Source of the DNA: Halomonas gemina | GTDB lineage: Bacteria; Pseudomonadota; Gammaproteobacteria; Pseudomonadales; Halomonadaceae | Direction of reading: 5' to 3' | Assembly: GCF_023554995.1 (NCBI RefSeq) | Contig: NZ_JAMJPK010000001.1 | Span: 1 to 64,000 of the forward strand | Length of the DNA: 64,000 nt | Shown: in pieces, positions 28,680 to 36,698 of the stretch | Layout of the letters: every line of letters begins with the position of its first letter | Position numbering within the stretch: position 1 is the first letter of the stretch | The notes under the pieces: generated by a model | Seen by the model: only the letters and a program-made list of their open reading frames with translations | Database searches by the model: none | Told to the model about the DNA's origin: nothing | Program-made: the position numbers and the translations under genes

Positions 28680-28822
28680 AAGGAGGGCCACTGCACAATG
28701 ATCACGACAAGCTGCCGGGTAGGGGGTCCTTGACGTTGGCTGGGCGTCGTTACTCTCACAAAGTCAGCGTGATAGCCTGCCTGACCAGCCTGTCTCGATA
28801 CTTGCACATCACGCTGGGAGAG

Positions 28823-30016
28823 ATGACCGGTCTCGGTCAATCGCCACACATGAATGGGTGTACTGCCATGGCCCAGGTCCTTTCGACCGCTTCCGGAATT
28901 GCAGAGGCAGAAGCCTATCAGGGCAAGGTCCTTGGCGGGGTGTCACGCACCTTTGCCTTCACCATCCCTCAGCTCCCGGACGATCTGCGCAGGGTCGTGA
29001 CCAATGCCTACCTGCTCTGCCGTATTGCCGACACCCTGGAGGATGAACCGGCGCTTTCCGCGGTTCAGAAGACCCTCTTGCATGAACGGTTTCTGGCGGT
29101 GCTGAGAGGAGAGGAGAAGGCCCAGAGTTTCGCCATGCAGGTCACGCCGCTACTCTCGCAGGCCACTTCACCGGATGAGCGAGAGTTGGTGGCTAACACG
29201 CCACTGGTCGTCCGCTGCACCCATAGCCTCGCAGCGCCCCAACAGCAGGCGCTGGTCAAGTGTGTGAGCATCATGTGCCTGGGCATGAGCCAGTACCAGG
29301 ATAATGCCAGCCTGGAGGGCTTGGCAGACCAGGGCGAGGTGGATCGCTATTGCTATTACGTGGCAGGCGTCGTGGGTGAAATGCTCACCGATCTGTTCTG
29401 TCAGCATTCAGGCGAAATGCATGAGAAGCGTGCCGAGATGCTGGCCCTGGCGCCTTCGTTCGGACAGGGTCTGCAGCTCACCAATATACTCAAGGACCTT
29501 TGGGATGATCGGCAACGTGGCGTCTGCTGGCTGCCTCGCCAGGAATTTCGGGAGTTTGGCGTGGACTTGGCGAGCCTGGCGCCGGGACGCAGTGATCCGG
29601 AGTTCGCCACCGCACTGCGATACATGGTCGGTATTGCGCATGCCCATTTGCGTAATGCCTTTCGCTACACCCTGATGGTTCCAGCGAAAGAAACGGGCAT
29701 CAGGCGTTTCTGCTTATGGGCCATCGGCCTGGCCGTGCTCACACTCAGGCGGATAGATGCTCGGCCGACCTATTGCACGGGTCGGCAGATCAAGGTGTCA
29801 CGCCGCACGGTCAAGGCCGCCATCGCGAGTACCAGCCTGGCGGCACGTCATGATGGGATGCTCAAGCTGCTGTTCAGCGCTGTGACCCGGGGGTTGCCAC
29901 TCGGGCCGCTCGCGGGCCCGCCCCCGGGACTGAGTGCATGGGCTTCCGAGCCTTCCGATGGTGATGGCTCTTCAGCAGCACGTCATGGCCTTCGGCTAGG
30001 CAATGGCGAGGAGTAG
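28823..30016 (+). CDS. squalene/phytoene synthase family protein
   Basis: 397 residues from ATG 28823 (GGGAGAG just upstream; ATGs at 28850 and 28868 are alternatives). Trans-isoprenyl diphosphate synthase, head-to-head type: VSRTFAFTIPQLPDD, first Asp-rich motif RIADTLEDEP (D70), YCYYVAGVVGEMLTDLF, second motif NILKDLWDDRQRGVCWLP (residues 221-238). KDLWDD and the C-terminal membrane-like WAIGLAVLTLRRI favour squalene synthase (two FPP to squalene) over phytoene synthase. Paired with IPP isomerase 28 bases downstream; no carotenoid desaturase or hopanoid cyclase is nearby. Confidence 0.82.
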   Translation: MTGLGQSPHMNGCTAMAQVLSTASGIAEAEAYQGKVLGGVSRTFAFTIPQLPDDLRRVVTNAYLLCRIADTLEDEPALSAVQKTLLHERFLAVLRGEEKAQSFAMQVTPLLSQATSPDERELVANTPLVVRCTHSLAAPQQQALVKCVSIMCLGMSQYQDNASLEGLADQGEVDRYCYYVAGVVGEMLTDLFCQHSGEMHEKRAEMLALAPSFGQGLQLTNILKDLWDDRQRGVCWLPRQEFREFGVDLASLAPGRSDPEFATALRYMVGIAHAHLRNAFRYTLMVPAKETGIRRFCLWAIGLAVLTLRRIDARPTYCTGRQIKVSRRTVKAAIASTSLAARHDGMLKLLFSAVTRGLPLGPLAGPPPGLSAWASEPSDGDGSSAARHGLRLGNGEE

Positions 30017-30044
30017 ACAGGTATCATGGCCAAGGAGGTGACCA

Positions 30045-30629
30045 TTGGTTAGAACTGGCTCAAGCGAGCGCGACGAGACCGTTTCCTTCGATGACGAGGA
30101 ACTGATCCTGGTCGATGACGAGGACAGGGAACTGGGGCATTTGAACAAGGCCAAGTGCCACGAAGGAAGCGGTGTGCTGCATCGCGCCTTCTCGCTGTTC
30201 GTGTTCAATCATGACGGGGAGCTTCTTTTGCAGCAGCGGGCGGAAGGCAAGCGCCTGTGGTCGCTTTGCTGGTCCAACAGCTGCTGCAGTCACCCACGCC
30301 GAGGCGAGCCCATGGAAGAGGCGATTCTCCGGCGACTATGGCAGGAGGTCGGCATCGAGGCGCAACTCGCCTTCCTCTACAAGTTCCGCTATCAGGCCCA
30401 GTACGATTCAAGCGGAGCCGAGCATGAGCTTTGCTGGGTATATCTGGGGGTCACTGACAATGAGCCACGCCCCAACCGTCAGGAGATTGCCAACTGGTGC
30501 TGGATATCACCCACAGGGCTCGATGCCGAGCTGGCCTCTCGCCCGGAATGCTATACGCCCTGGTTCAAGATGGAGTGGGCGCGCTTGCGGAGTGAATTTG
30601 CCGATGAGCTCAAGCGATATACCCGATAG
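30045..30629 (+). CDS. idi: isopentenyl-diphosphate delta-isomerase, type 1
   Basis: 194 residues, Nudix-like fold: HLNKAKCHEGSGVLHRAFS with the metal-binding His, the catalytic Cys region WSNSCCSHPRRGEP (about residue 80), and AEHELCWVYLG with the catalytic Glu. Interconverts IPP and DMAPP. The start is TTG 30045: a near-perfect AAGGAGGTG lies 5 bases upstream, while the nearby ATG 30026 runs into a stop after eight codons. In an operon with the squalene/phytoene synthase gene, raising DMAPP supply for that enzyme. Confidence 0.92.
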   Translation: MVRTGSSERDETVSFDDEELILVDDEDRELGHLNKAKCHEGSGVLHRAFSLFVFNHDGELLLQQRAEGKRLWSLCWSNSCCSHPRRGEPMEEAILRRLWQEVGIEAQLAFLYKFRYQAQYDSSGAEHELCWVYLGVTDNEPRPNRQEIANWCWISPTGLDAELASRPECYTPWFKMEWARLRSEFADELKRYTR

Positions 30630-30718
30630 GCTCGATGGCGGAGAGCAGCCCTTTCATGGCCCGGCTGGATGTGATCGGGCACTTGCGGGTCTGCGGGTGA
30701 GGCGATGTCATCGCCGGA

Positions 30719-31537
30719 TCAGTCGGGGTGGGCGTTGGGGAAGAACAGCTGCTGGCCCTTCACCTCGAAGTCGTCGATGGCGGCCTGGCCCTCCTCGGAG
30801 AGCAGCCACTGATGCCACTGCGCGGCCAGGTCGTGCTTCAGGTGGGGGTGGGGCTCCTCGGCGATCAGGATGCTGCCGTACTGGTTGAACAGCGCCTCGT
30901 CGCCCTCGAAGAGCAGTTCCAGGTCCTGGCGGTTGTCGAAGGCGACCCAGGTGGCGCGGTCGCTCATCGCGTAGGCGTTCATGCCGGCGGCGGTGTTCAG
31001 CGTCGGGCCCATGCCGCTGCCCAGTTCCCGGTACCACTCGCCGCCCGGCTCTACGCCCGCGTTCTCCCACAGGCGCTGTTCGGCGCGGTGGGTGCCACTG
31101 TCGTCGCCGCGTGAGGCAAAGGGCGTCTGGGCCTCGGCGATCAGCGACAGCGCCTCGGTCACGCTCTCGGCGTTGGCGATGCCGGCGGGGTCGCCCCCCG
31201 GGCCGATGAGCACAAAATCGTTGACCATCACGTCGGCGCGCTCGCTGCCGTAGCCCTCCTCGATGAAGCGCTTTTCGCCGTCGGTATCGTGGACCAGCAG
31301 GCTGTCGGCATCGCCGCGGCGGGCGATCTCGAAGGCCTGGCCGGTGCCCACGGCAACCACCCGAACCGCGATGCCGGTCTTCGCGGTGAACGGCGGGATG
31401 ATGGCGTCGAACAGCCCCGAGGCCTCGGTGGAAGTGGTGGAGGCGAGCGTGATATAGCGGTCGCCCTCCTGGGCCGAGACGCCCAGCGAGAGGCCCGTCA
31501 GGCCGATGGCGACGAGGGTGAGTCCTGCGTTCTTCAT
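30719..31537 (-). CDS. tupA: tungstate ABC transporter, periplasmic binding protein
   Basis: 272 residues with a signal peptide (cleavage near VSAQ-EG at ~23). Oxyanion-binding protein of the TupA type: ITLASTTSTEASGLFDAIIP near the start of the mature protein and SRGDDSGTHRAEQRLW. Binds tungstate (possibly molybdate) in the periplasm. First gene product of the uptake set, but lies distal in the minus-strand run tupB-tupC-tupA, with a 65-bp gap after tupC. Confidence 0.9.
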   Translation of the reverse strand: MKNAGLTLVAIGLTGLSLGVSAQEGDRYITLASTTSTEASGLFDAIIPPFTAKTGIAVRVVAVGTGQAFEIARRGDADSLLVHDTDGEKRFIEEGYGSERADVMVNDFVLIGPGGDPAGIANAESVTEALSLIAEAQTPFASRGDDSGTHRAEQRLWENAGVEPGGEWYRELGSGMGPTLNTAAGMNAYAMSDRATWVAFDNRQDLELLFEGDEALFNQYGSILIAEEPHPHLKHDLAAQWHQWLLSEEGQAAIDDFEVKGQQLFFPNAHPD

Positions 31538-31602
31538 GGTGCGCGTCCTTCTTGTCGTTGTGCTTGCCGGCGTGGTGCGCTGGCTCGGTGCATGGGAGGG
31601 CG

Positions 31603-32328
31603 CTACCAGACCAGCTCGCCGCGGATAAAGGCCCTGCCCTCCGGGGATTGCGGGTCGGCGAAAAAGCGCTCGGCCGGGCTGTGCTCGACCAGTCGGCCGC
31701 CGAAGAGCAGCACGATGTCGTCGGCCAGGCGGCGGGCCTGCTGGAGGTCGTGGGTGGTCATCAGGATGCGCGTGCCGCGTCGATGGAAGTCGCGCACCGC
31801 CGCTTCCACCGCCTGGATGGCGGCCGGGTCGAGCGCGGCGGTGGGCTCGTCGAGGAACAGCACCTCGGGATCCACCAGCCAGGCCCGGGCCAGCGCCAGG
31901 CGCTGCTGCTCGCCACCCGAGAGCACCCGGGCGGGGCGCTTCTCCAGCGCGCCCAGGCCGAAGCGTTCCAGCGCCTCGCGGGCCAGCGGCGTACGCCGAC
32001 GGCGGGGTGTGCCGCTGATCGCCAGGGCATAGGTGAGGTTGGCCAGCGCCGAGCGCTTGAGCAGCACCGGTCGCTGGAAGACCATCGCCTGGCGGGGCGG
32101 GCGACCCTCCCAGCTCACGCGGCCACGGGAGGGCGCCAGCAGGCCATGAGCCAGGCGCAGCAGCAGGCTCTTGCCGGCGCCGTTGGGGCCCATCACCAGG
32201 GTGCGCTGGCAGCCCGCGAGCTGCAGGTCGAGGGGGTGCAGCAGGGTCTGGCCGCGATGGGTGAAGCCGACGCCTGACAGGTCGAGAGTCGGGATTTCGG
32301 CAGGCAGGCGTTGCGCCATGTCATTCAT
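31603..32328 (-). CDS. tupC: tungstate ABC transporter, ATP-binding protein
   Basis: 241 residues from ATG 32328. Walker A GPNGAGKSLLLRL, signature LSGGEQQRLALARAW, Walker B VLFLDEPTAALDP, switch His in MTTHD. Starts inside the stop of tupB (4-base overlap). Energises tungstate import; tungsten would serve a formate dehydrogenase or aldehyde oxidoreductase such as the enzyme at the window start. Confidence 0.9.
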   Translation of the reverse strand: MNDMAQRLPAEIPTLDLSGVGFTHRGQTLLHPLDLQLAGCQRTLVMGPNGAGKSLLLRLAHGLLAPSRGRVSWEGRPPRQAMVFQRPVLLKRSALANLTYALAISGTPRRRRTPLAREALERFGLGALEKRPARVLSGGEQQRLALARAWLVDPEVLFLDEPTAALDPAAIQAVEAAVRDFHRRGTRILMTTHDLQQARRLADDIVLLFGGRLVEHSPAERFFADPQSPEGRAFIRGELVW

Positions 32329-33029
32329 CCGACGCGCCTCCTCGCCGTCTCGCCCACCAGATGCGCGGCGGCATTGACCAGCGCGACCAGCCCGAGCAGC
32401 ACGATGCCCAGGCCCAGCGCCAGGGGCAGGTTGCCCTTGCCGGTCTCCAGCACGATGGCGGTGGTCATCACCCGGGTGACGCCGTCGATGTTGCCGCCGA
32501 CGATCATCACCGCCCCGACCTCGGCGCTGGCCCGGCCGAAGCCTGCCAGCATCACGGTCGTCAGGCCGAAGCGGGCATCCCACAGCAGGGTCGGGATGCG
32601 GCGCAGCCGGGAGACGCCCAGCGAGGCGAGCTGTTCGCGGTAGTCGTCGTGAAGCTCCTCGACCTGCTGGCGTGTCAGGGCGGCGATGATCGGCAGCACC
32701 AGGATCACCTGGGCGATCACCATGGCGCCGGGAGTGAACAGCAGGCCGAACTCGCCCAGGGGCCCGGCCCGGGAGAGCAGCAGGTAGACCGCCAGCCCGG
32801 CGACCACCGGGGGCAGGCCCATCAGCGCATTGAGCATCACGACCACCGCCCCGCGGCCGGGAAACCGCCACAGCGCCAGGGCCGCGCCGAGCGGCAGGGC
32901 GATCAGCGCGGCGATCAGCACGGCGGAGAGCGAGACCTGCAGCGACAGCGCCACGATCCCGATCAGGTCGGGGTCGCGGCCCAGGATCAGTGCCAGGGCG
33001 GTCTGGAAGGCGTTGGGCTCGTCGGGCAT
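32325..33029 (-). CDS. tupB: tungstate ABC transporter, permease
   Basis: 234 residues from ATG 33029 after AGGAG. Five to six helices (IGIVALSLQVSLSAVLIAAL; VVMLNALMGLPPVVAGLAVY; GAMVIAQVILVLPIIAALT) and the cytoplasmic EAA-like loop. Forms the channel for TupA-delivered oxyanion. First gene of the minus-strand operon. Confidence 0.9.
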   Translation of the reverse strand: MPDEPNAFQTALALILGRDPDLIGIVALSLQVSLSAVLIAALIALPLGAALALWRFPGRGAVVVMLNALMGLPPVVAGLAVYLLLSRAGPLGEFGLLFTPGAMVIAQVILVLPIIAALTRQQVEELHDDYREQLASLGVSRLRRIPTLLWDARFGLTTVMLAGFGRASAEVGAVMIVGGNIDGVTRVMTTAIVLETGKGNLPLALGLGIVLLGLVALVNAAAHLVGETARRRVG

Positions 33030-33130
33030 CGTGCGCTCCTGCGGTCTTCCTGCATCATGTGCGTTAACTGGGGAGGACGCATCCAACGCAGTAATTCATG
33101 CAGTACCATGCAGGATAACGACAGTACTAA

Positions 33131-33178
33131 CGCCACAGTTCTAGCGCCACAGTTCTAGCGCCACAGTTCTAGCGCCAC
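33131..33178. repeat. three tandem 14-bp repeats (iteron-like) in the tup control region
   Basis: CGCCACAGTTCTAG repeated at 33131-33144, 33145-33158 and 33159-33172, then a partial CGCCAC. An additional direct pair CATGCAG-tac-CATGCAG lies nearby at about 33098-33114. The repeats end some 15 bases before the regulator start and about 100 bases before tupB. Either an operator array or recent tandem slippage. Confidence 0.7.
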
Positions 33179-33193
33179 GAGGGGTCTTGCAGC

Positions 33194-34096
33194 ATGGAAA
33201 CCGACCGGGGGAGCGCGTCCCCTGCCTACCTGACCACCGCCGAGGTGGCCGACTACTTGCGCCTCAAGGAGCGCAAGGTCTATGACCTGGTGCGCCAGGG
33301 GGCGCTGCCCTGCGTGCGCGTCACCGGCAAGCTGCTCTTCCCGCGCCAGAGCATCGACCTGTGGCTGATGAACCACCTGGAGGGGGACCGGGCGAGCAGC
33401 CGGCCGGTGCCCGTGGTGCTGGCGGGCAGCCAGGACCCGCTGCTGGAGTGGGCGGTGCGCGAGAGCGGGGCGGGACTGGCGCTGCTCTGCCACGGCAGCG
33501 GCGACGGGGTGCGGCGCCTGCTGGCCGGCGAGGCGATGGTGGCCGGGCTGCACCTGCTGGACGAGCACAGCGGCGGCTACAACCGGCCCGAGGCGCTGGG
33601 GCTTTCCGGCATGCGGGACCTGGTGATGGTGCGCTGGGCGACCCGCCGCCAGGGGCTGCTGCTGGCGTCGGACAACCCCCTGGCCATCGCCGGCATCGAG
33701 GACCTGGCCGGGGATGCGGTGCGACTGGCCCATCGCCAGCCCGATGCCGGGGCGCAGCGGCTGCTGGCATGGCTGCTGTCCCGGGCGGGAATCGATGCCG
33801 GCCGGCTGCGCTTCACCGCGCATCCCTCGCTCAACGAGGACGACCTGGCGCTGGCGATCCGCCAGGGCGAGGCGGATGCGGGGCTCGGGGTCGAGGCGGC
33901 GGCCCGCCGCCAGGGGCTGGCCTTCGTGCCCCTACATGAGGAGGCCTTCGACCTGGCCCTCAGGCGGCGCAGCTACTTCGAGCCGCCGATTCAGCAGCTG
34001 CTGGCCTTCGTCCGCGAGCCGCGCTTCGCCGAGCGGGCCGAAGCGCTGGGCGGCTACGACATCGGCGAGCTCGGGCGGGTGGTCTACAACGCCTGA
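33194..34096 (+). CDS. excisionase-type HTH plus substrate-binding domain regulator (tungstate/molybdate-type)
   Basis: 300 residues. N-terminal MerR/excisionase-like helix-turn-helix (YLTTAEVADYLRLKERKVYD, residues 13-32; then KLLFPRQSIDLWL), followed by a periplasmic-binding-protein-like domain (GSQDPLLEWAVRESGAGLALL; LASDNPLAIAGIEDLAGD; EADAGLGVEAAARRQGLAFVP). This architecture is known for oxyanion-responsive regulators such as those beside modABC/tupABC. Divergent from tupB with the 14-bp repeats between. Likely represses or activates tupBCA by binding tungstate or molybdate. Confidence 0.82.
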   Translation: METDRGSASPAYLTTAEVADYLRLKERKVYDLVRQGALPCVRVTGKLLFPRQSIDLWLMNHLEGDRASSRPVPVVLAGSQDPLLEWAVRESGAGLALLCHGSGDGVRRLLAGEAMVAGLHLLDEHSGGYNRPEALGLSGMRDLVMVRWATRRQGLLLASDNPLAIAGIEDLAGDAVRLAHRQPDAGAQRLLAWLLSRAGIDAGRLRFTAHPSLNEDDLALAIRQGEADAGLGVEAAARRQGLAFVPLHEEAFDLALRRRSYFEPPIQQLLAFVREPRFAERAEALGGYDIGELGRVVYNA

Positions 34097-34220
34097 TCAT
34101 TTCCCTGAGGGTGCCGAGACGGCTCGATCTCTTACAGCCTCATGTGCCGCTAATAGGAGCACTCGGGTGCCGGCATGCTGTAGATTCTCCTCGGCATTCT
34201 CCTCGGCACAACAGGAAGAC

Positions 34221-34246
34221 GCCACGGCTCGATAGCGAGCCGTGGC
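34221..34246 (-). terminator. perfect 11-bp hairpin downstream of the small secreted protein gene
   Basis: GCCACGGCTCG-ATAG-CGAGCCGTGGC. On the minus strand it is followed by GTCTTCCTGTTG, a weak U-rich tail, 70 bases after the stop of the 75-residue gene; the plus strand lacks a T-tract. Probably terminates the small gene. Confidence 0.55.
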
Positions 34247-34314
34247 GTTGAGGGGAGTGCTGCTTGCACCCCGATGATGTTGCCTGGATGGAGCTTGATA
34301 TCCGGCACTTGGTG

Positions 34315-34542
34315 TCAATGCCACCAGGGCTCGGGGGACTCGACGGTCAACGGTGCCGCTCTCGCTCCCATGGTGCGCGGTCCCATCTGTTGCTGCATCG
34401 TTGTCGGTACCACGGTGGATGTGTTCGCCTTGTCGTTAAGGTGTTTCATACGCTCTTCCAGATACACCGAGTCTGCCGCCATAACGGGAGAAAGGGACAG
34501 CAGTGCGATGACCAGGGCCGAACTGCATGCCATGAGTTTCAT
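34315..34542 (-). CDS. small secreted protein of unknown function
   Basis: 75 residues. Starts MKLMACSSALVIALLSLSP with a cleavable signal peptide (likely cut after VMAAD or VMA), leaving a ~52-residue polar mature peptide rich in Thr, Met and Gln (YLEERMKHLNDKANTS; TTMQQQMGPRTMG). AACGAGGC lies ~10 bases before ATG 34542. Bounded by a downstream hairpin and long non-coding flanks. No family recognised; short but signal peptide, start context and terminator agree. Confidence 0.55.
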   Translation of the reverse strand: MKLMACSSALVIALLSLSPVMAADSVYLEERMKHLNDKANTSTVVPTTMQQQMGPRTMGARAAPLTVESPEPWWH

Positions 34543-35146
34543 GGTGATTGCCTCGTTAAGGTATCGAGGCGGTAACTCTCATCGGTAGCCAATCCTGGAA
34601 GCCGAATGATTCCCCGATACCGTGGTAAGTCGTTCGGCGCCATGCCTTGCCGGCATGCGCCGTGCCATCGGCCTGTAGCATCTCGAGGGAGCAAGGAAAT
34701 CGTCTCTGCAGGACCCGTTGTCTGTCAGAAAGACAAGCGCATGGCCTGTATTCAGGGGCTTATGATCGCCGTCAGGAGGTGCCTGGCTTGGGCTATTTAA
34801 TTGTAGTTCACGGTGGGTAAATTGAATCGTTGCGATATGAGATTTTTTTCACTTCATGGGCCCCGATGAAGGCATCCTTGGCATACAAGAACGCTCGCTT
34901 TTCGCGCTTTCAAGGTGCGAACAGTCCACCAGGAATAAGTTAATCGCGGAAGCACCGACTGGCCATCTTGTCGCTATGTCTCCGTCTCGTCGTGCATATC
35001 CCTGGACTTGTCGGACTTCCCATCAAGGATCGCGCATTAGCGCCCAGGAAGGCGGGCGCCGTCGGGCAATCCGATACCCTGTGACCTTGACACAAGGGCG
35101 GGAAATGGGCGGGAAAAAGGCGCCGGCTGAACGGGCCGGCGCGAGG
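34543..35146. other. gene-poor region
   Basis: About 600 bases with no convincing gene on either strand; the open stretches here lack start context and family similarity. Composition is lower in GC than the neighbours, including a run of seven T near 34844. May hold the promoter of the small secreted protein; otherwise nothing recognised. Confidence 0.5.
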
Positions 35147-35584
35147 TCAGGCGCCGATGCCGCTGGGCACCCCCTCTGGCAACTTGCCTGGGCGGCGATC
35201 CCCGGCCAGCCAGTCAGCCAAGTGGGCGCAGAGCTCCCGGGCGTCGTCGTCAGCACCGTGGATGAAGCTCGACTTGCGCCGGCGCAGGAACGGCAGGCCC
35301 AGCACGTAGAGCCCCGGGGCGTCGACTACGCCGCCGTGGTGGCGCAGCTGCCCCTTGCGGTCGAGCACCGGCACCTGCAGCCAGCGATAGTCGGGGCGGA
35401 AGCCGGTGGCCCAGAGCACGGTGCGAATCTCGCCCCGGGCGAGATCCAGCCCCAGGCAGGGGACGCCCCGCGCTCTCAGGGCATTCAGATCCAGGGTGGC
35501 GGGGGCATCGCCGCCGGCCAGCTGTGCGAAGGGAGGTGACAGGCCCGCGCTGATTTCCTCCTGCTCGAGAGCCTCCCCCTGGAC
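35147..35584 (-). pseudogene. flavin-containing monooxygenase-like gene, 3' fragment
   Basis: About 140 C-terminal residues of a CzcO/FMO-like NAD(P)/FAD oxidoreductase: GEIRTVLWATGFRPDYRWLQ (the ATGFRxD hallmark), VVDAPGLYVLGLPFLRRRKS and SFIHGADDDARELCAHL to the stop. The N-terminal FAD and NADPH Rossmann domains (~250 residues) are absent; upstream of 35584 the frame runs antisense to a cysteine synthase fragment. A truncated relic. Confidence 0.7.
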
Positions 35585-35587
35585 GCC

Positions 35588-35738
35588 GTGAAGGGCCAGA
35601 ACGCCGATGCGCACTCGAAGACCACGGCCCGGGAAATCCTCGACGACTTCCGTGGCGAGTCCCTGCACGCCTGGGTCACCGGCTTCGGCACGGGCGGCAC
35701 CCTCAAGGGTGGCCAGGGTGCTCAAGCAGGCGGATCCG
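35588..35738 (+). pseudogene. cysteine synthase, internal fragment with frameshift
   Basis: NADAHSKTTAREILDDFRG and LHAWVTGFGTGGTLKG match the central PLP-phosphate loop region of CysK-type O-acetylserine sulfhydrylases; at about 35708 the match shifts one frame (VARVLKQADPS). Both ends of the gene are missing, including the PLP lysine region. Confidence 0.65.
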
Positions 35739-35740
35739 TC

Positions 35741-35944
35741 GATGACGAGGTCTTCGACATCGTCGCCGTGGCCGCCGCGCGGGCCTTCTTCACCAAGGTG
35801 CTTGATGGCCTCGGCGCCCAGGCCGATGTCGCCTACCGCGAGCTGGCGCCTGAGCTGCGCGAGGCGCTGACCGTGGGGCGCCCCATTGCTGGCGACGACG
35901 AGCGGCAGGAGAGGCCCTCGGCACGGCCGGCGGCCGAGGCGTAG
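35741..35944 (+). pseudogene. carboxymuconolactone decarboxylase/peroxidase-related protein, C-terminal fragment
   Basis: DDEVFDIVAVAAARAFFTKV, LDGLGAQADVAYRELAPELR and EALTVGRPIA resemble the end of AhpD-like peroxidase-related enzymes. The catalytic CxxC region that should precede is missing; it is fused in frame behind the cysteine synthase fragment. The identification comes from recalled family text and is moderate. Confidence 0.5.
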
Positions 35945-35953
35945 CGGAGGGGG

Positions 35954-36298
35954 CTACCGGTCGGGCATGTTGCGGGTGCCCGGCACGCCCTTGAGGCGCC
36001 GGCGCAGGGCGGCCTTGCCCATCATGTGGGCGCTGACCGGGGCGGTGGCGAACAGGAAGATCGTCACCAGCGCCTCCTGCACCGAGACGCCATCCTGCTG
36101 GTGGCTGAAGTAGAGCAGCGAGCCGATCAGCGTACAGCCGACGCCCAGGGTGCTGGCCTTGGTGGGGCCATGCAGGCGGGTGTAGAAGTCGGGCAGCTTG
36201 GCCAGCCCCCAGGAGCCGATCAGCGCCACCAGGGCGCCGAACAGCAGGAAGGCGACTACGACGAGCTGCAGGGTCCACGGCATGTCGATGCTGGTCAT
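35954..36298 (-). CDS. mrpG: Mrp Na+/H+ antiporter subunit G
   Basis: 114 residues, three helices (LQLVVVAFLLFGALVALIGS; TLGVGCTLIGSLLYF; ALVTIFLFATAPVSAHMMGKAA). LPDFYTRLHGPTKASTLG is the MrpG/MnhG signature. Last gene of the mrp operon; ATG overlaps the mrpF stop by 4 bases. With mrpF it is cut off from mrpABCDE by the TnpB element. Confidence 0.93.
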   Translation of the reverse strand: MTSIDMPWTLQLVVVAFLLFGALVALIGSWGLAKLPDFYTRLHGPTKASTLGVGCTLIGSLLYFSHQQDGVSVQEALVTIFLFATAPVSAHMMGKAALRRRLKGVPGTRNMPDR

Positions 36299-36564
36299 TC
36301 GATGACGTCCCCCCGCAGCAGGTACTTGCTCATGGCCACGGTGCCGACGAAGCCCATCAGGGCGATCAGCAGGGCCAGCTCGAACAGCACGCCGAGCCCC
36401 ATCCGCATGTCGGCCAGCACGATCAGCGCGATGCTGTTGATCATCAGGGTGTCCAGCGCCAGGATGCGGTCGACGATATCGGGGCCCACGGCCAGGCGGT
36501 AGAGGTTGAGCAGGGCGGCGACGGCGAAGAGCGTCATGGCGACCGGTATCACGAAAGCGATCAT
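36295..36564 (-). CDS. mrpF: Mrp Na+/H+ antiporter subunit F
   Basis: 89 residues, three helices; VGPDIVDRILALDTLMINSI is the MrpF family motif and ALLIALMGFVGTVAMSKYL ends it. In intact operons the start abuts the mrpE stop; here about 1.3 kb of IS DNA separates them, so its native promoter and translational coupling are lost. Confidence 0.93.
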   Translation of the reverse strand: MIAFVIPVAMTLFAVAALLNLYRLAVGPDIVDRILALDTLMINSIALIVLADMRMGLGVLFELALLIALMGFVGTVAMSKYLLRGDVIE

Positions 36565-36582
36565 CAGAATTTGCGCGAGATA

Positions 36583-36632
36583 CCCCGTACTTCTAGTGCG
36601 GGGAGGGATAGCGCGTCGTCCGCCAGGACGAC
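36583..36632 (+). repeat. left-end subterminal hairpins of the TnpB element
   Basis: Stem 1: CCCCGTAC/GTGCGGGG, loop TTCTA. Stem 2: GTCGTCC/GGACGAC, loop GCCA. Subterminal foldback structures of this kind are what the TnpA transposase recognises on single-stranded DNA. Confidence 0.6.
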
Positions 36633-36698
36633 CCTGTTCTCGCTGCCTCCTTCTCAGAGGGTTGCTATCTATGCATGTTTATTTATACAGTAATGGGC

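Noticed and set aside
30701..30715. Small hairpin GGCGAT-gtc-ATCGCC after tupA
   Set aside because: Six-base stem without U-rich tail; too weak to call a terminator.
34856..35539. 227-codon plus-strand open frame
   Set aside because: Its second half is antisense to the FMO fragment, and the first half has no SD or recognisable domain.
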